From JAPOXR01 sp963662395 (lineage in GTDB: Bacteria > Pseudomonadota > Alphaproteobacteria > Rhodobacterales > Rhodobacteraceae): a stretch of DNA of 64,000 bases. The stretch is from assembly GCA_963662395.1 (NCBI GenBank), contig OY759511.1:434001-498000 (forward strand), written 5' to 3'. Below, piece by piece: positions 1-9,700 of the stretch; within the stretch, counting starts at the first letter, position 1, and each line of letters starts with the position of its first letter. The translations under genes were made by a program, and so were the position numbers. The notes beneath the pieces were generated by a model that worked only from the letters and a program-made list of their open reading frames with translations, had not been told where the DNA came from and did no database searches.

Positions 1-355
1 GTCGGCAATCCGGACCACGACAACCGGCTTGCCATTCGGGACCCGTCAGACCGCGGATGTCGAAACCGGTCATGAGATGGCCAATTCGTTCGTATTTGCT
101 TCGCTGGGCATTCTCGCAGGCCATGGCGATGTCCTCCGCTGCAAGTTCGATACGCCGTTTCAATTCCGTATCAGGTTTTCGGGTTACGCTCCGAGAGTTG
201 GCAAGCAGGGAATCCTGACCGGGGTGGCTGGTATTTGCCGCAATCCAGTTGGTCCGGAAGGACCGCCCGGGGGTGATCAATTGCCTCAATGAGTACAAGA
301 AATCCTGGTGCGACCGGACAGGAGAGGTGGTTACCACCCACTCCATCTTCCGCAT
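1..355 (-). CDS. unknown protein, 3' end beyond the window edge
   Basis: An open frame on the minus strand starts at ATG 355 and runs off the left edge (about 118 residues visible). It begins MRKMEWVVTTSPVRSHQDF and contains a charged helical stretch around ELKRRIELAAEDIAMACEN. Codon choice looks like real coding, and two stop codons sit just upstream of the start in the same frame. I do not recognise the family. It is divergent from pcaC across about 250 bp, where a regulator would be expected, but no LysR or IclR feature can be seen in the visible part. The ribosome site is weak, so the start is uncertain. Confidence 0.5.
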   Translation of the reverse strand, partial: MRKMEWVVTTSPVRSHQDFLYSLRQLITPGRSFRTNWIAANTSHPGQDSLLANSRSVTRKPDTELKRRIELAAEDIAMACENAQRSKYERIGHLMTGFDIRGLTGPEWQAGCRGPDCR

Positions 356-607
356 GGACCCGCAAGTTCATCACCCCGTCACTGAACCGATCCTGCCCGG
401 CAATGCCTTGCAGAGGCAGGAATCACGGCTGATCGCGCATTGCTGCCAGGCTCACCCGCCCGGCAGGTCCGATGGCCCTGTCGAGGGGGTTTGACAGGTG
501 CAAGAACTGCCACCAACAAGAATCAGCCCTCAGCCGAGCCCGGTCCGGTTTGAATTCGGACATTCCTGGGCTAAACATGGACGAATTGCGGAGGACGGGC
601 GGTAGCG

Positions 608-997
608 ATGGGTCACCATTCCGAAGGAATGCGGGTAAGGAGGCAGGTGCTGGGCGATGCACATGTCGACCGTGCCACGGAACAGATGACAGCCCTTGAT
701 GCGCCGTTCCAGGAGTTGATCACCAGGGCTGCATGGGGTGATGTCTGGTCTCGTCCGGGCCTGACCTTGCGTGAGCGGTCGCTGATCACCATCGTCCTGC
801 TCTCGGCGCTCGGTCATGATCGGGAACTGGCCATGCATGTGCGGGCAACCGGCAATACCGGGGCCAGCGAGCAGGACATTGCCGAGGCCCTGCTCCATGT
901 CGCGATCCATGCGGGAATTCCTGCCGCCAACCAGGCCATGACCGTTGCAAAACAGACGCTCGAGACCATGCGTTCAGAGGACACCGGTGATGAATGA
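608..997 (+). CDS. pcaC: 4-carboxymuconolactone decarboxylase
   Basis: Encodes 129 residues, the usual size for PcaC, which decarboxylates 4-carboxymuconolactone to the beta-ketoadipate enol-lactone in protocatechuate breakdown. The family signature VRRQVLGDAHVDRA lies at the N-terminus (about residues 10-23), followed by a helical carboxymuconolactone decarboxylase fold with LTLRERSLITI and a C-terminal GIPAANQAM segment. ATG 608 places seven residues before the conserved GMRVRR, which fits the family. It is the first gene of a tight operon; its stop overlaps the pcaH start. The region 356-607 upstream presumably holds the promoter, but I see no clear regulator box there. Confidence 0.92.
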   Translation: MGHHSEGMRVRRQVLGDAHVDRATEQMTALDAPFQELITRAAWGDVWSRPGLTLRERSLITIVLLSALGHDRELAMHVRATGNTGASEQDIAEALLHVAIHAGIPAANQAMTVAKQTLETMRSEDTGDE

Positions 998-1868
998 CCT
1001 CGCCGCACCGGGGCTTTGTGCCGACGAATACCGGCGCCGTGACCTTGCGCGGCAACCACCCGCCCGTGCCGACAAGTATCCGAGCACCCACTTCCGGTCA
1101 CCGGCATATCGACCAATCAGTCTGCCTGCCCTGCCCTCCGACAGTTACGGCCCGGTATTCGACTCCGGGCTGGCGCAGCCGGGCGACAATGACCTGACCA
1201 CGAAATTTGCCTGCCCCGGCCAGTCGGCCATCGACGAAAGAATACTGGTGCATGGCCGGCCGATCGACGAACATGGCCGTGGCATCGACGAGGCGTTGAT
1301 CGAGGTCTGGCAGGCCAATGCCGATGGGCGCTATCGTCATCCGCGCGATACCTGCACGGCGCCGCTCGATCCGGATCTTGGCGGTTGCAGGCGGGTATTG
1401 ACGGACCAATCGGGCGGGTTCAGCCTGAATACCATCAAGCCGGGCCCCTACCCCTGGCTCAATGGCGGAAATGACTGGAGGCCCTTGCATATTCATTTCT
1501 CGGTCTTTGGTCACGGCTTCGTGCAGCGCCTGGTGACCCGGATGTATTTCGAGGGCGATCCGCTGATCTCGATGTGCCCGATCTTTGGCACCACTCCTGA
1601 CCGCCAGGCGGCCGAACGCCTGGTTGCCCGGTTCGACCATGACAACACCATCCCCATGGACCGCCGGGCCTATCGGTTCGATATCGTCCTGCGGGGCCGC
1701 GACTCGACAATGTTCGAGAACAGGATGGAAGGCAGTCAGGATGCCGGCCTACCGGGAGACGGCGTCACAGACCTCCGGGCCCCATGTTCGCATTGGCTGC
1801 ACACCGGCCTCGGCCGGCCTGACCGGCAGGTTTGCCGGCCCGCATTCCGGAGCCCGCATGTTCCATGA
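990..1868 (+). CDS. pcaH: protocatechuate 3,4-dioxygenase beta subunit, with unusual C-terminal extension
   Basis: Catalytic, iron-bearing subunit of the intradiol enzyme that opens protocatechuate to 3-carboxy-cis,cis-muconate. Iron ligands known for the family are visible: the tyrosine in GRYRH, the tyrosine in GPYPW, and both histidines of RPLHIHF. ATG 990 overlaps the pcaC stop by 8 bp. Homologues normally end shortly after a segment like RGRDSTMFEN. Here the frame continues about 47 residues further (ending SPHVP) and overlaps pcaG by 128 bp. The tail has no domain I recognise and probably reflects a lost stop codon. The core should be functional as far as residues show, but it needs PcaG as partner. 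Confidence 0.9.
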   Translation: MNDLAAPGLCADEYRRRDLARQPPARADKYPSTHFRSPAYRPISLPALPSDSYGPVFDSGLAQPGDNDLTTKFACPGQSAIDERILVHGRPIDEHGRGIDEALIEVWQANADGRYRHPRDTCTAPLDPDLGGCRRVLTDQSGGFSLNTIKPGPYPWLNGGNDWRPLHIHFSVFGHGFVQRLVTRMYFEGDPLISMCPIFGTTPDRQAAERLVARFDHDNTIPMDRRAYRFDIVLRGRDSTMFENRMEGSQDAGLPGDGVTDLRAPCSHWLHTGLGRPDRQVCRPAFRSPHVP

Positions 1869-2342
1869 CCACACCATCGGCGAGAGAATCCGGATCACCG
1901 ACCGGGCGATCGATGGCAGGGGCGATCCGGTCACTGATGGCCTGGTCGAAATCTGGCAGGCGGATCATGTCGGCCACTACCCGCGACCCGGCGGAGATGG
2001 CCCGCCCTCCGGCCCCCGCTTTCCCGGCCGGGGACGACAGCCGACCGATCTCGACAGCGGCGAGTTCGAGTTTGAAACCATCAAGCCGGGAAGGACTCCC
2101 TTCGATGATGGCCGCCTGCAGGCGCCGCACATCCAGTTCTTCCTGGTGGCCAGGGGAATGAATCCGGGATTGTGCACGAGAATGTATTTTCCGGAGAAAC
2201 CGCCAACGCAGGGGATCCGTTGCTGCAGTCAGTCTCCGACCCGGCCCGGCGCCAGAGCCTGATCGCAGCCGGACTCGATGGCGCCTACCGGTTCGACATC
2301 GTCCTGCAGGTCCCGAAGGAGACAGTATTTCTTGATATCTGA
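1741..2342 (+). pseudogene. pcaG: protocatechuate 3,4-dioxygenase alpha subunit, frameshifted near 2190
   Basis: Starts at ATG 1741 with YRETASQTSGPHVRIG, the expected PcaG N-terminus, and continues through DGLVEIWQADHVGHYPRP and FETIKPGRTPF to CTRMYFPE. There the frame breaks: the rest of the family sequence (ANAGDPLLQSVSDPARR, AYRFDIVLQ, ending ETVFLDI and TGA at 2342) continues in another frame. One base appears to be missing around 2185-2195 (total 602 nt). As written, translation would give a scrambled tail ending at 2262. The alpha subunit is needed to build the PcaGH active site, so a real break should disable protocatechuate cleavage. A sequencing indel is the alternative. Confidence 0.85.
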
Positions 2343-2351
2343 GATGAGCAC

Positions 2352-3206
2352 GTGCCTGAATTCCTGAGCCTGCACGATGCCGTGCAGGAGAATATCGCCA
2401 GCGGGGATGTTGCCGCATTCGAGGGGTTTACCCATCTCATTCCCTATGCGGCGGCCCATGAAGTCATCCGCGCCGGCATCACCGGCCTGACCGTGGTCAG
2501 GATGACACCGGATATCATTTACGATCAGCTGATCGGGATGGGCCGGGTGCGCAAGCTGATCTTCTCCTATGCCGGCAATCCGGGAGTGGGATTGCTGCGA
2601 CGGTTCCGCGACGCGGTCGAGAAAGGCTGGCCGGAGCGGATCGAAATCGAGGAGCATTCGCATGCGGCGCTGGCAAATGCCTACGCGGCCGGCGCTTCCG
2701 GACTGCCATGCGCGGTCTTTCGCGGATACCAGGGTGCCGAACTGACCAAGGTCAACCCCAATATCCGTCACATCGAATGCCCGTTTACCGGCGAACAGCT
2801 GGCCGCGGTGCCGTCGATCAATCCCGACGTGACCTTCATTCATGCCCAACGGGCTGACCGGAAGGGAAATGTCCTGCTCGAAGGAATTCTCGGCGTTCAG
2901 AAGGAGGCGGTGCTGGCGGCTCGACGGGCGGTGGTAACGGTCGAGCAGGTCGTCGAGACGCTTGATGCACATCCGAATGCCTGCGTGTTGCCGGCCTGGA
3001 CCATTTCGGCGATTTCCCGCGTGCCCGGCGGTGCCCACCCCTCCTATGCCCATGGCCACTACCGGCGCGACAATGCATTCTACCAGCGCTGGGATCGCAT
3101 TTCCTCCGACCGGCGGCAATTTTGCCGATGGATGGAGGACAATGTCCTCCGGGAGGACCCTGCTGTCTTTGCCTCGCGTGCAGGCGGCCCGGAGCTTCGA
3201 CAATGA
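2352..3206 (+). CDS. pcaI: 3-oxoadipate CoA-transferase subunit A
   Basis: A 284-residue class I CoA-transferase alpha subunit of the longer CatI type (about 280 residues in relatives), starting at GTG 2352 ten bases after pcaG. It carries EGFTHLIPYAAAHEVIR near the N-terminus and the conserved NPNIRHIECPFTGE and IHAQRADRKGN segments. With subunit B it activates beta-ketoadipate to its CoA ester using succinyl-CoA. The stop overlaps the start of pcaJ by 4 bp, indicating translational coupling. The neighbours pcaJ and pcaF complete the last two steps to succinyl-CoA and acetyl-CoA. Related glutaconate-type transferases are the only realistic alternative. Confidence 0.9.
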   Translation: MPEFLSLHDAVQENIASGDVAAFEGFTHLIPYAAAHEVIRAGITGLTVVRMTPDIIYDQLIGMGRVRKLIFSYAGNPGVGLLRRFRDAVEKGWPERIEIEEHSHAALANAYAAGASGLPCAVFRGYQGAELTKVNPNIRHIECPFTGEQLAAVPSINPDVTFIHAQRADRKGNVLLEGILGVQKEAVLAARRAVVTVEQVVETLDAHPNACVLPAWTISAISRVPGGAHPSYAHGHYRRDNAFYQRWDRISSDRRQFCRWMEDNVLREDPAVFASRAGGPELRQ

Positions 3207-3988
3207 CCGGGCAACCGTATACCGCCGATGAAATGATGATCATTGCCGCTTCCAGGGAGTTGGCGAATGATGATGTCTGCTTTGTCGGGATCGGTGCCCC
3301 GTCGGAAGCCTGCAACCTGGCGCGGCTGGCGCATGCACCGGATATCACCCTGATCTATGAATCGGGAACGATCGGAGCTTCTCCGGACATCCTGCCGCTG
3401 TCAATCGGCGATGGCGAGTTGTGCGACACCGCCCTGACAACGGTCCCGGTCACCGAGATGTTTCGATACTGGCTGCAGGGCGGAAGAATCACCGTCGGGT
3501 TTCTCGGTGCTGCACAACTTGACCGGTTCGGCAATCTCAACACGACCGTGATCGGTTCCTACGCGGATCCATCGGTCCGATTGCCGGGCGGCGGCGGTGC
3601 CCCGGAAATTGCCGCCCAGTGCCAGCGGACATTCATCGTCATGAAACAGGGGCGTCGCAGTTTTGTCGACAGGATCGACTTCTTCACCTCCTTCGGATTC
3701 GGACGGGGTGGCAACCACCGAACCGACCTCGGTATCGGGACCAGCGGACCGATGCTGCTGGTGACCGACCTGGCGGTCTGGAGACCGGATCCCGGGACCG
3801 GTGAATTCATTGTCCATTCCATGCATCCGGGGGCAAATCGCTGCGACATCAGGGAGAGTGTCGGCTGGCCGGCCAGGTTTGTCGATGACCCGGAGGAAAC
3901 ACCGGAGCCGGAGATTGACGAACTCGAAATCCTGCGGGATCTGCGGCGACGCACCAGAGACGCCCATTCACGGAGCCCGGGACCATGA
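3203..3988 (+). CDS. pcaJ: 3-oxoadipate CoA-transferase subunit B
   Basis: A 261-residue class I CoA-transferase beta subunit. ATG 3203 overlaps the pcaI stop (ATGA). The catalytic glutamate expected for this subunit is in LIYESGTIGA (about residue 53). Further landmarks are FLGAAQLDRFGNLN, LPGGGGAPEIAA and RVDRIDFF-like text around 3670. It partners PcaI in CoA transfer from succinyl-CoA to beta-ketoadipate. It overlaps the pcaF start by 4 bp, so the three genes form one coupled block. It is frame-intact, unlike the neighbouring pcaG and pcaB. Confidence 0.9.
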   Translation: MTGQPYTADEMMIIAASRELANDDVCFVGIGAPSEACNLARLAHAPDITLIYESGTIGASPDILPLSIGDGELCDTALTTVPVTEMFRYWLQGGRITVGFLGAAQLDRFGNLNTTVIGSYADPSVRLPGGGGAPEIAAQCQRTFIVMKQGRRSFVDRIDFFTSFGFGRGGNHRTDLGIGTSGPMLLVTDLAVWRPDPGTGEFIVHSMHPGANRCDIRESVGWPARFVDDPEETPEPEIDELEILRDLRRRTRDAHSRSPGP

Positions 3989-5181
3989 CCGAGGTCTTCA
4001 TCTGCGATTACACCCGAACCCCGATCGGTCGTTTCGGCGGTTCGCTGGCCACCGTCAGGACTGATGATCTTGCTGCGGTTCCCCTGCGGGAACTGCTGCG
4101 GCGAAACCCTGGTATCCCGGCCGGCGACATCGACGAAATCCATCTTGGTTGTGCAAACCAGGCCGGCGAGGACAACCGGAATGTCGCCAGGATGTCGGCA
4201 TTGTTGGCCGGGTTGCCGACCAGTGTTCCGGCATCGACCATCAACCGGCTGTGCGGCTCGGGAATGGATGCCGTGCTGATGGCGGCCCGGATGATCAAGA
4301 CGGGAGATGCAGACCTGGTCATTGCCGGCGGTGTTGAAAGCATGACCCGCGCGCCCTTTGTCATGCCGAAATCCTCCCGGGCATACTCCAGGGAGGCCGG
4401 GATTTACGACACCACCATCGGCTGGCGCATGGTCAACCCGCTTCTCCATGACCGGCATGGAACCGAGTCCATGCCGGAAACTGCAGAAAATGTCGCCGAG
4501 GATTTCTTGATCAGCCGCGCCGATCAGGACCGGTTTGCCCTGTGGTCACAGGAGAAGGCAGCAGCCTCCCGGGAGCGACTGGCGGAGGAAATCACCCCGG
4601 TCGAGGTGCCGCAAGCCCGGGGCAAGTCCCTGCGTGTTGCTCTCGACGAACATCCGCGGGCAACGTCGCTGGAGGCATTGTCGCTGCTTCCGACACCGTT
4701 TCGCAGCCCGGGAACGGTCACGGCCGGCAATTCATCCGGAATCAATGATGGGGCGGCGGCATTGCTGCTTGCCTCCGGCAAAGTGATGCGCAGGTTCAAC
4801 CTGACGCCCATGGCCCGCATTCTCGGCGGTGCAGCTATCGGCGTGGAGCCCAGGATCATGGGAATCGGACCGGTCCCGGCCACCAGGAAGCTGGCGATGC
4901 GGTTGGGGCTGGAACTGGACGCCTTCGATGTCATCGAATTGAACGAAGCCTTTGCCAGCCAGTGCCTGGCTGTCCTGCGCCAGCTTGGAATCGACGACCG
5001 GGACCAGCGCGTCAACCCGAACGGCGGCGCAATCGCCCTGGGTCACCCGCTCGGAATGTCGGGGGCGCGCATGACCGGAACGGCGGCGGTCGAACTCGAG
5101 ATCACCGGAAAGTCACTGGCACTGGCAACCATGTGCGTTGGCGTCGGCCAGGGTGTTGCCATCGCACTCGGAGCAGCCTGA
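3985..5181 (+). CDS. pcaF: 3-oxoadipyl-CoA thiolase
   Basis: A 398-residue thiolase that cleaves beta-ketoadipyl-CoA to succinyl-CoA and acetyl-CoA. The acyl-accepting cysteine is in INRLCGSG (C90). The second catalytic motifs are GGAIALGHPLGMSGAR and MCVGVGQG near the C-terminus, and NEAFA is intact. Length and order of motifs match full-length PcaF/acetyl-CoA acetyltransferases; the context in a pca operon favours PcaF over PhaA. It is followed by a probable terminator at 5223-5254, so the pcaC-F transcript may end here. Confidence 0.92.
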   Translation: MTEVFICDYTRTPIGRFGGSLATVRTDDLAAVPLRELLRRNPGIPAGDIDEIHLGCANQAGEDNRNVARMSALLAGLPTSVPASTINRLCGSGMDAVLMAARMIKTGDADLVIAGGVESMTRAPFVMPKSSRAYSREAGIYDTTIGWRMVNPLLHDRHGTESMPETAENVAEDFLISRADQDRFALWSQEKAAASRERLAEEITPVEVPQARGKSLRVALDEHPRATSLEALSLLPTPFRSPGTVTAGNSSGINDGAAALLLASGKVMRRFNLTPMARILGGAAIGVEPRIMGIGPVPATRKLAMRLGLELDAFDVIELNEAFASQCLAVLRQLGIDDRDQRVNPNGGAIALGHPLGMSGARMTGTAAVELEITGKSLALATMCVGVGQGVAIALGAA

Positions 5182-5222
5182 CAGTGTATTGTGATCCCCA
5201 TGCGGAAGGAGCACTCCCCGGT

Positions 5223-5254
5223 CTGCCCGTGGGTCGGGGGCACGGCAGGTTTTT
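5223..5254 (+). terminator. probable Rho-independent terminator after pcaF
   Basis: CTGCCCGTG (5223-5231) pairs with CACGGCAG (5241-5248) with one bulged base, and a GTTTTT tract follows directly. It lies in the 88-bp gap between pcaF and pcaB. It would separate the intact pca genes from the broken pcaB, or only attenuate read-through. Confidence 0.6.
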
Positions 5255-5269
5255 CGGCCACTTTCAGTC

Positions 5270-6243
5270 ATGAACCGAATGCTGTCATTTGAAGCGGCAC
5301 TGACCGATGCACTCCGCTCCGAAGGGGAAATCACCGGGGAGGTCTGCCAGCAGGTGACGGACATCTTGGGCAACTCCAAGCCGGACCTTCCGCACTTGCT
5401 CGAGGCAGCCTCCCGTGACGGGGTGATCGTGCCGGAGTTGGTGCGGCAGGTCCGAGACCGGCTGCCGGCCGACTGCCGAACGGCATTTCACCGCGGCGCC
5501 ACCAGCCAGGACGCTGTCGATGCCGCTGGTCGAGTTTCACCGCATGCCGGGAGACCGACTGCAGGCAGTCGATGACGGATTTGCCCGAATTGCCGAAAAA
5601 TTCGGCGACCAGGACATTCTTGCCCGGACCAGGATGCAGAAGGCAGGCAGACAACCGGCATCCCGCCGGATCACGGCCTGGTGCAATGCGCTTGCTGCCA
5701 ACCTCTCCGAAATCCCCCGTTGGCAGGACCGGATCTCGCTCCTGCAACTGGCAGGGCCGATTGGCGATCGGGAATCGATGCCGCTCGGAATTGCTGACAG
5801 GATTGCCGCCCACATGGCAAGACAGCCGGGATTGCGGGATCCGGGACAGGGTTGGCACACCGACCGCAGCCACCTTGTGTCCTGCTCATCCTGGTTGAGC
5901 GGGCTCAGCGGCATTCCGGGCAAATTCGGCCAGGATTTCTGCCCGATGGCCCAGTCAGGCGAAATCGACTTTGCCGGTGGTGGCACTTCATCCTCGATAC
6001 CGGGGAAGAACAACCCGGTGGCGGCAGAGACCCTGGTTGTCCTGGCAAGGTCACTCGGTGCTGGTCTCCGGCATGCACCAGGCGATCATCCATGAGCAGG
6101 AACGCGCGGGCTCCGCCTGGATGCCGGAATGGATGAGTCTTCCACAGATTTGCGTGGCGACCGCCACGGGACTGCAGCAGGGCAGCCCGGCAATTGCCGG
6201 CATCCGCGGGTTTGCCGGTCCGGCGAATGCGCAGCCTCCCTGA
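5270..6243 (+). pseudogene. pcaB: 3-carboxy-cis,cis-muconate cycloisomerase, two frameshifts
   Basis: A fumarase-superfamily gene recognisable over its whole length in three frames. Frame one gives MNRMLSFEAALTDALRSE to HRGATSQDAVDAA. Near 5520 the frame changes to LVEFHRMPGDRLQ through WHTDRSHLVSC and the signature loop SSSIPGKNNPVAAE. Near 6060 it changes again to SGMHQAIIHEQERAG, ending NAQPP at 6243. Each change behaves as +1 (an extra base or a two-base loss). PcaB lactonises carboxymuconate, the step before PcaC. The size (about 324 codons) is close to short PcaB forms, so the gene is nearly complete apart from the breaks. The last stretch overlaps no other gene. Confidence 0.85.
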
Positions 6244-6256
6244 CCCGGCGAAAATC

Positions 6257-6332
<76 letters not shown>

Positions 6333-6790
6333 TCGCCGATGGTTCTGCAATCCTGGTCCCGCACTGTCAAGCATGTTGCCGCCCGAGTCCCGAAGATGGC
6401 GATACGCCCTTGCTATCCTCCTTCCCGACCAATGGCAGCGGATACCGGCCTCCCGTCGGAACGGCACGCAAGGCCTGGCCGACCGGTGGCTGAACATGCG
6501 CTGGACGGTATTGCCGGGCAATTTGTACCACCGCATGCGGACGGATCCCGGAATTGGCAGCATCGGTTTCGGGGCGCAGCCCGGAGGCGGGCAGGTGCCG
6601 TCGAATTCCGAATTCCTCCTGCATGAATGCCCCCGAGACCCGCATGGCAGCAGGACCGGAGCCGGAACCATGACACCGGGCGTGGAGCCGGCGCCGCGTT
6701 GCTTGCGAAACACCCCCTGCCGCCGGCATGCCGCAAAGCCCGCCAGAGCAGCCAGTGCGGTCGATGGCCGGCCCGCTCGGGGGTGCTGCA
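6333..6790. other. gene-free stretch between tRNA-Ala and the Calx-beta gene
   Basis: I see no supported gene in these 458 bases. Several open frames exist on both strands but have arginine/proline-rich, low-credibility translations. No clear terminator with a T-run was found for the minus-strand gene that ends at 6791. Confidence 0.5.
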
Positions 6791-9700
6791 TCACCAACTC
6801 GCGGTCACATCGAGCCCGAGCCGGTGCCCGGGCCTGCCGGTGCCGCGCTCCCGGCGTGTCGCCACGAGACCGAATGACAAATCGGGTGCCGCCGCGGCTT
6901 CCGGTGTCAACCGCCAGCCCAGGCTCAACTCCCGCATCGGGCCGGTCTCCTCGATGGTGACATGCGGGCTGCCGGTGAAGCGTCCGTCCAGCACCGGCAG
7001 CCCGTATGCCGCCTCGGCGGTTCTGCTGAGCGTGGTGCCGCGGCCGGCATCATTCTCCCATTCGGGCGCAGGCAGCGCATGGAGTCCGCCCTCGCCGCTG
7101 CCGCCGGCATCCTGGCGGAGACTCACCGACAACCCCCGTTTCGAAGTCTCGTCCCGGTCATGCACCAGTGCCGCCGAATAGCCGCTGCTCTGCAGCCTGT
7201 CCGCCGAATGCAGCATCAGCTTCCACCCCGAGAGATCGAGGGCAAGACCGCGCGACGGATCATGCCAGCCGAGCCCGAGCCCGACTTCCAGACCCTGCCC
7301 GGTCTCGGCATCGCCGCCGTCACGGCGTATCGCCAGTTCCAGCCTCGGTGCCAGATGGCTGCCATCATCGAGCGCCAGCCTCGTGCCGCCCACCAGTCCG
7401 AACCTGCGCCGGGTGGTCCTGGTATCCGATGCCGGCAGCCCGGGTGCCGGTGCCGATCTCGTGAGCGCCCACAGGGAATCGGCGAATATGGCGACGGTCA
7501 GGCCGCCTGCCCTTGCGCCGGCCAGCAGTTCGCCGCGGGCGCCGGCCGCCGCCATCGACCAGGAAAGACCGGTCGTGCGGGCATGTTCCGTGGCCGGCCC
7601 GAAGGTGATCGTGCCGGTTCCATGGCCGAGTGCACCCCAGGCAGTCAGCCGGTCCGACACCCTGAATGCGGCATAGGGAACCGCCGCCGCCAGCGATGCC
7701 TCCACCTCGTCGCCGGCGATACCGTGTACTCCCTCTCCCGTGCTCCACAGGGCCGACATTCCGACCAGCCAGTCACCCCGCAGGTAATCGGCCCCCAGCG
7801 CCGCCGTGGTGACCGTGCCGTCAAGCGGCAGGCCGCCTTCGCTGCCGCGGAATTCGGCGCTGGCCGCCCGGCCCCAGACGGCCAGGTTGCCGCCGGCCGA
7901 ATCGATCTCGCCGGTGGCGGTGAAGTCGCTCTGCAGCAATGCCTGACGCAGGGACATGGATCCGTCCGGGGCCCCGGCATCGCCCCGGTCGTCCAGGCCG
8001 CCTGCATGGCCGGGATTGGCAATGGTTGGCGCCGGCCGAATGCCGGTGCCGGCCGCCTCGAAGGCCAGCGCATGGCCGGCAATTCCGCCCTGCAGCCGGG
8101 ACGTGCGCGGCGCGGCGATACGCCCGGCGACCCCGGCCAGCGCCTGCTCGGCCACGGTCCGGCCGAACCGCGCCTGCCATGCGGCCATCGGGTCGGTCCC
8201 CGGTGTGACCTGCATCTCGTCATCGTCGCTCACCGTCACCCGGAACAACCGGTCTGCATCCTCCGGCGCGTAGCCCCTCCCGGTTTCGACGCGCAGCATC
8301 ACCTCCCCGTCCGCCTCGTCAAGATCGTCATCCACCGTGGCCACCCGGAACTCGACCGATCCCGATGCCGGAATCCCGATGCGCCTTCTCCCCTCATCCT
8401 CGTCGTCCACGAAGTCCTGGTCGTCGGCCGAATTCTCGGATACCGCGATATTCACCGTCATCGGTGCTGCCGGCGGCGGGTCTGCAGTCAGGGTGAACAC
8501 TGCCTCGTCGCCCTCGGTGATGGCCGGGCCTTCCGACACCCGAACCATCGACACCGGAATGTCATCATCCACGAGCGTGATTTCCACATCGTCGATATCC
8601 AGGCTGGGGGTATAGCCGGCACCGTCACCGGACCGGATGACGTGGGAAATCGTCACCACGCGGTCCGGCGAATTGACGAGATCATCATCCTGGCCCCGGA
8701 TGGTGACGATTTGCGGTGTGCTCCAGTCCGACACCAGGAAATGCAGATCCTCGGTGCCGGTATGGGCCGTCTCCGGGTCCGGGCCATCCAGCAGCACGCC
8801 GGCGGCCGCCGACACTCCCACCGACACGCTGCCTGCGGGCTCGGCATCCAGGACAACGGTGTAGCTGTCCCGCCCACCGGCCTCACTCACCGAGATGCGC
8901 TGTCTGGACACCGTGACCCCCGGCGGCACGGCCGGCTCGTCATTGTCGGCGATGACGATCGCCTCGCCGCTGCTCGACCCGGTGGCACCGCCGCCGAGAC
9001 CTGCAGCCGTCAGGATCGGGGCATTGCCGGTGGAAGATGCCGGGATCGACACGCTGACCGTCTCGTCCATGCTGTCTGCATCCTCCAACGCCGACAATGT
9101 CAGCGTGACCGAAACGGCACCGGCGCCGGAAGCCGGGCCGGTGAAGGTGATTTGCGGGCTGGTGGCCAGATTCGCACATGTTGCACCGGTTGGCAGCGGG
9201 GAGGGACAGGCAAGCGTGAATTCCGCTCCCGGCGCACCGCCGGCAAACTGGAGCGGCACCACCAGCGACTCGCCCTGCACCAGCCCCCGGCCGAGCGTCA
9301 GCGTGATGGTGGCGGTGTCGGTCGAACTTCCCTCCTCGGCAGTCGTGTCGGGCGTGGTCAGCGTCACCTCGGTCGGATCATCGTCGATTACGGTCACGTC
9401 CACGGCGGCAATGGTCAGGCCCTGATAGTCCGGATCGGTCGATGACGAGCTGTGGGCAATCGACACGGTTCTTCCGGCGGCGTCATCGGCGTCGTTGTCG
9501 GGCGCGGTAACGGCAATGGTCTGTGCGCTCGACCAGAGGTTGCTGCCACCGGGGCTGAAGGTCAGGGTCTGGGTCCCGCCTGCAGTGCCGCCGCTCCTGT
9601 TGATCCGTGCACCCGATCCTGCGGTCACCGTGACCGTCACATCCTGCGTGGGCTGGGTATCCAGCACGATCGTGTAGCTGTCGGAGGCACCGCCTTCGAC

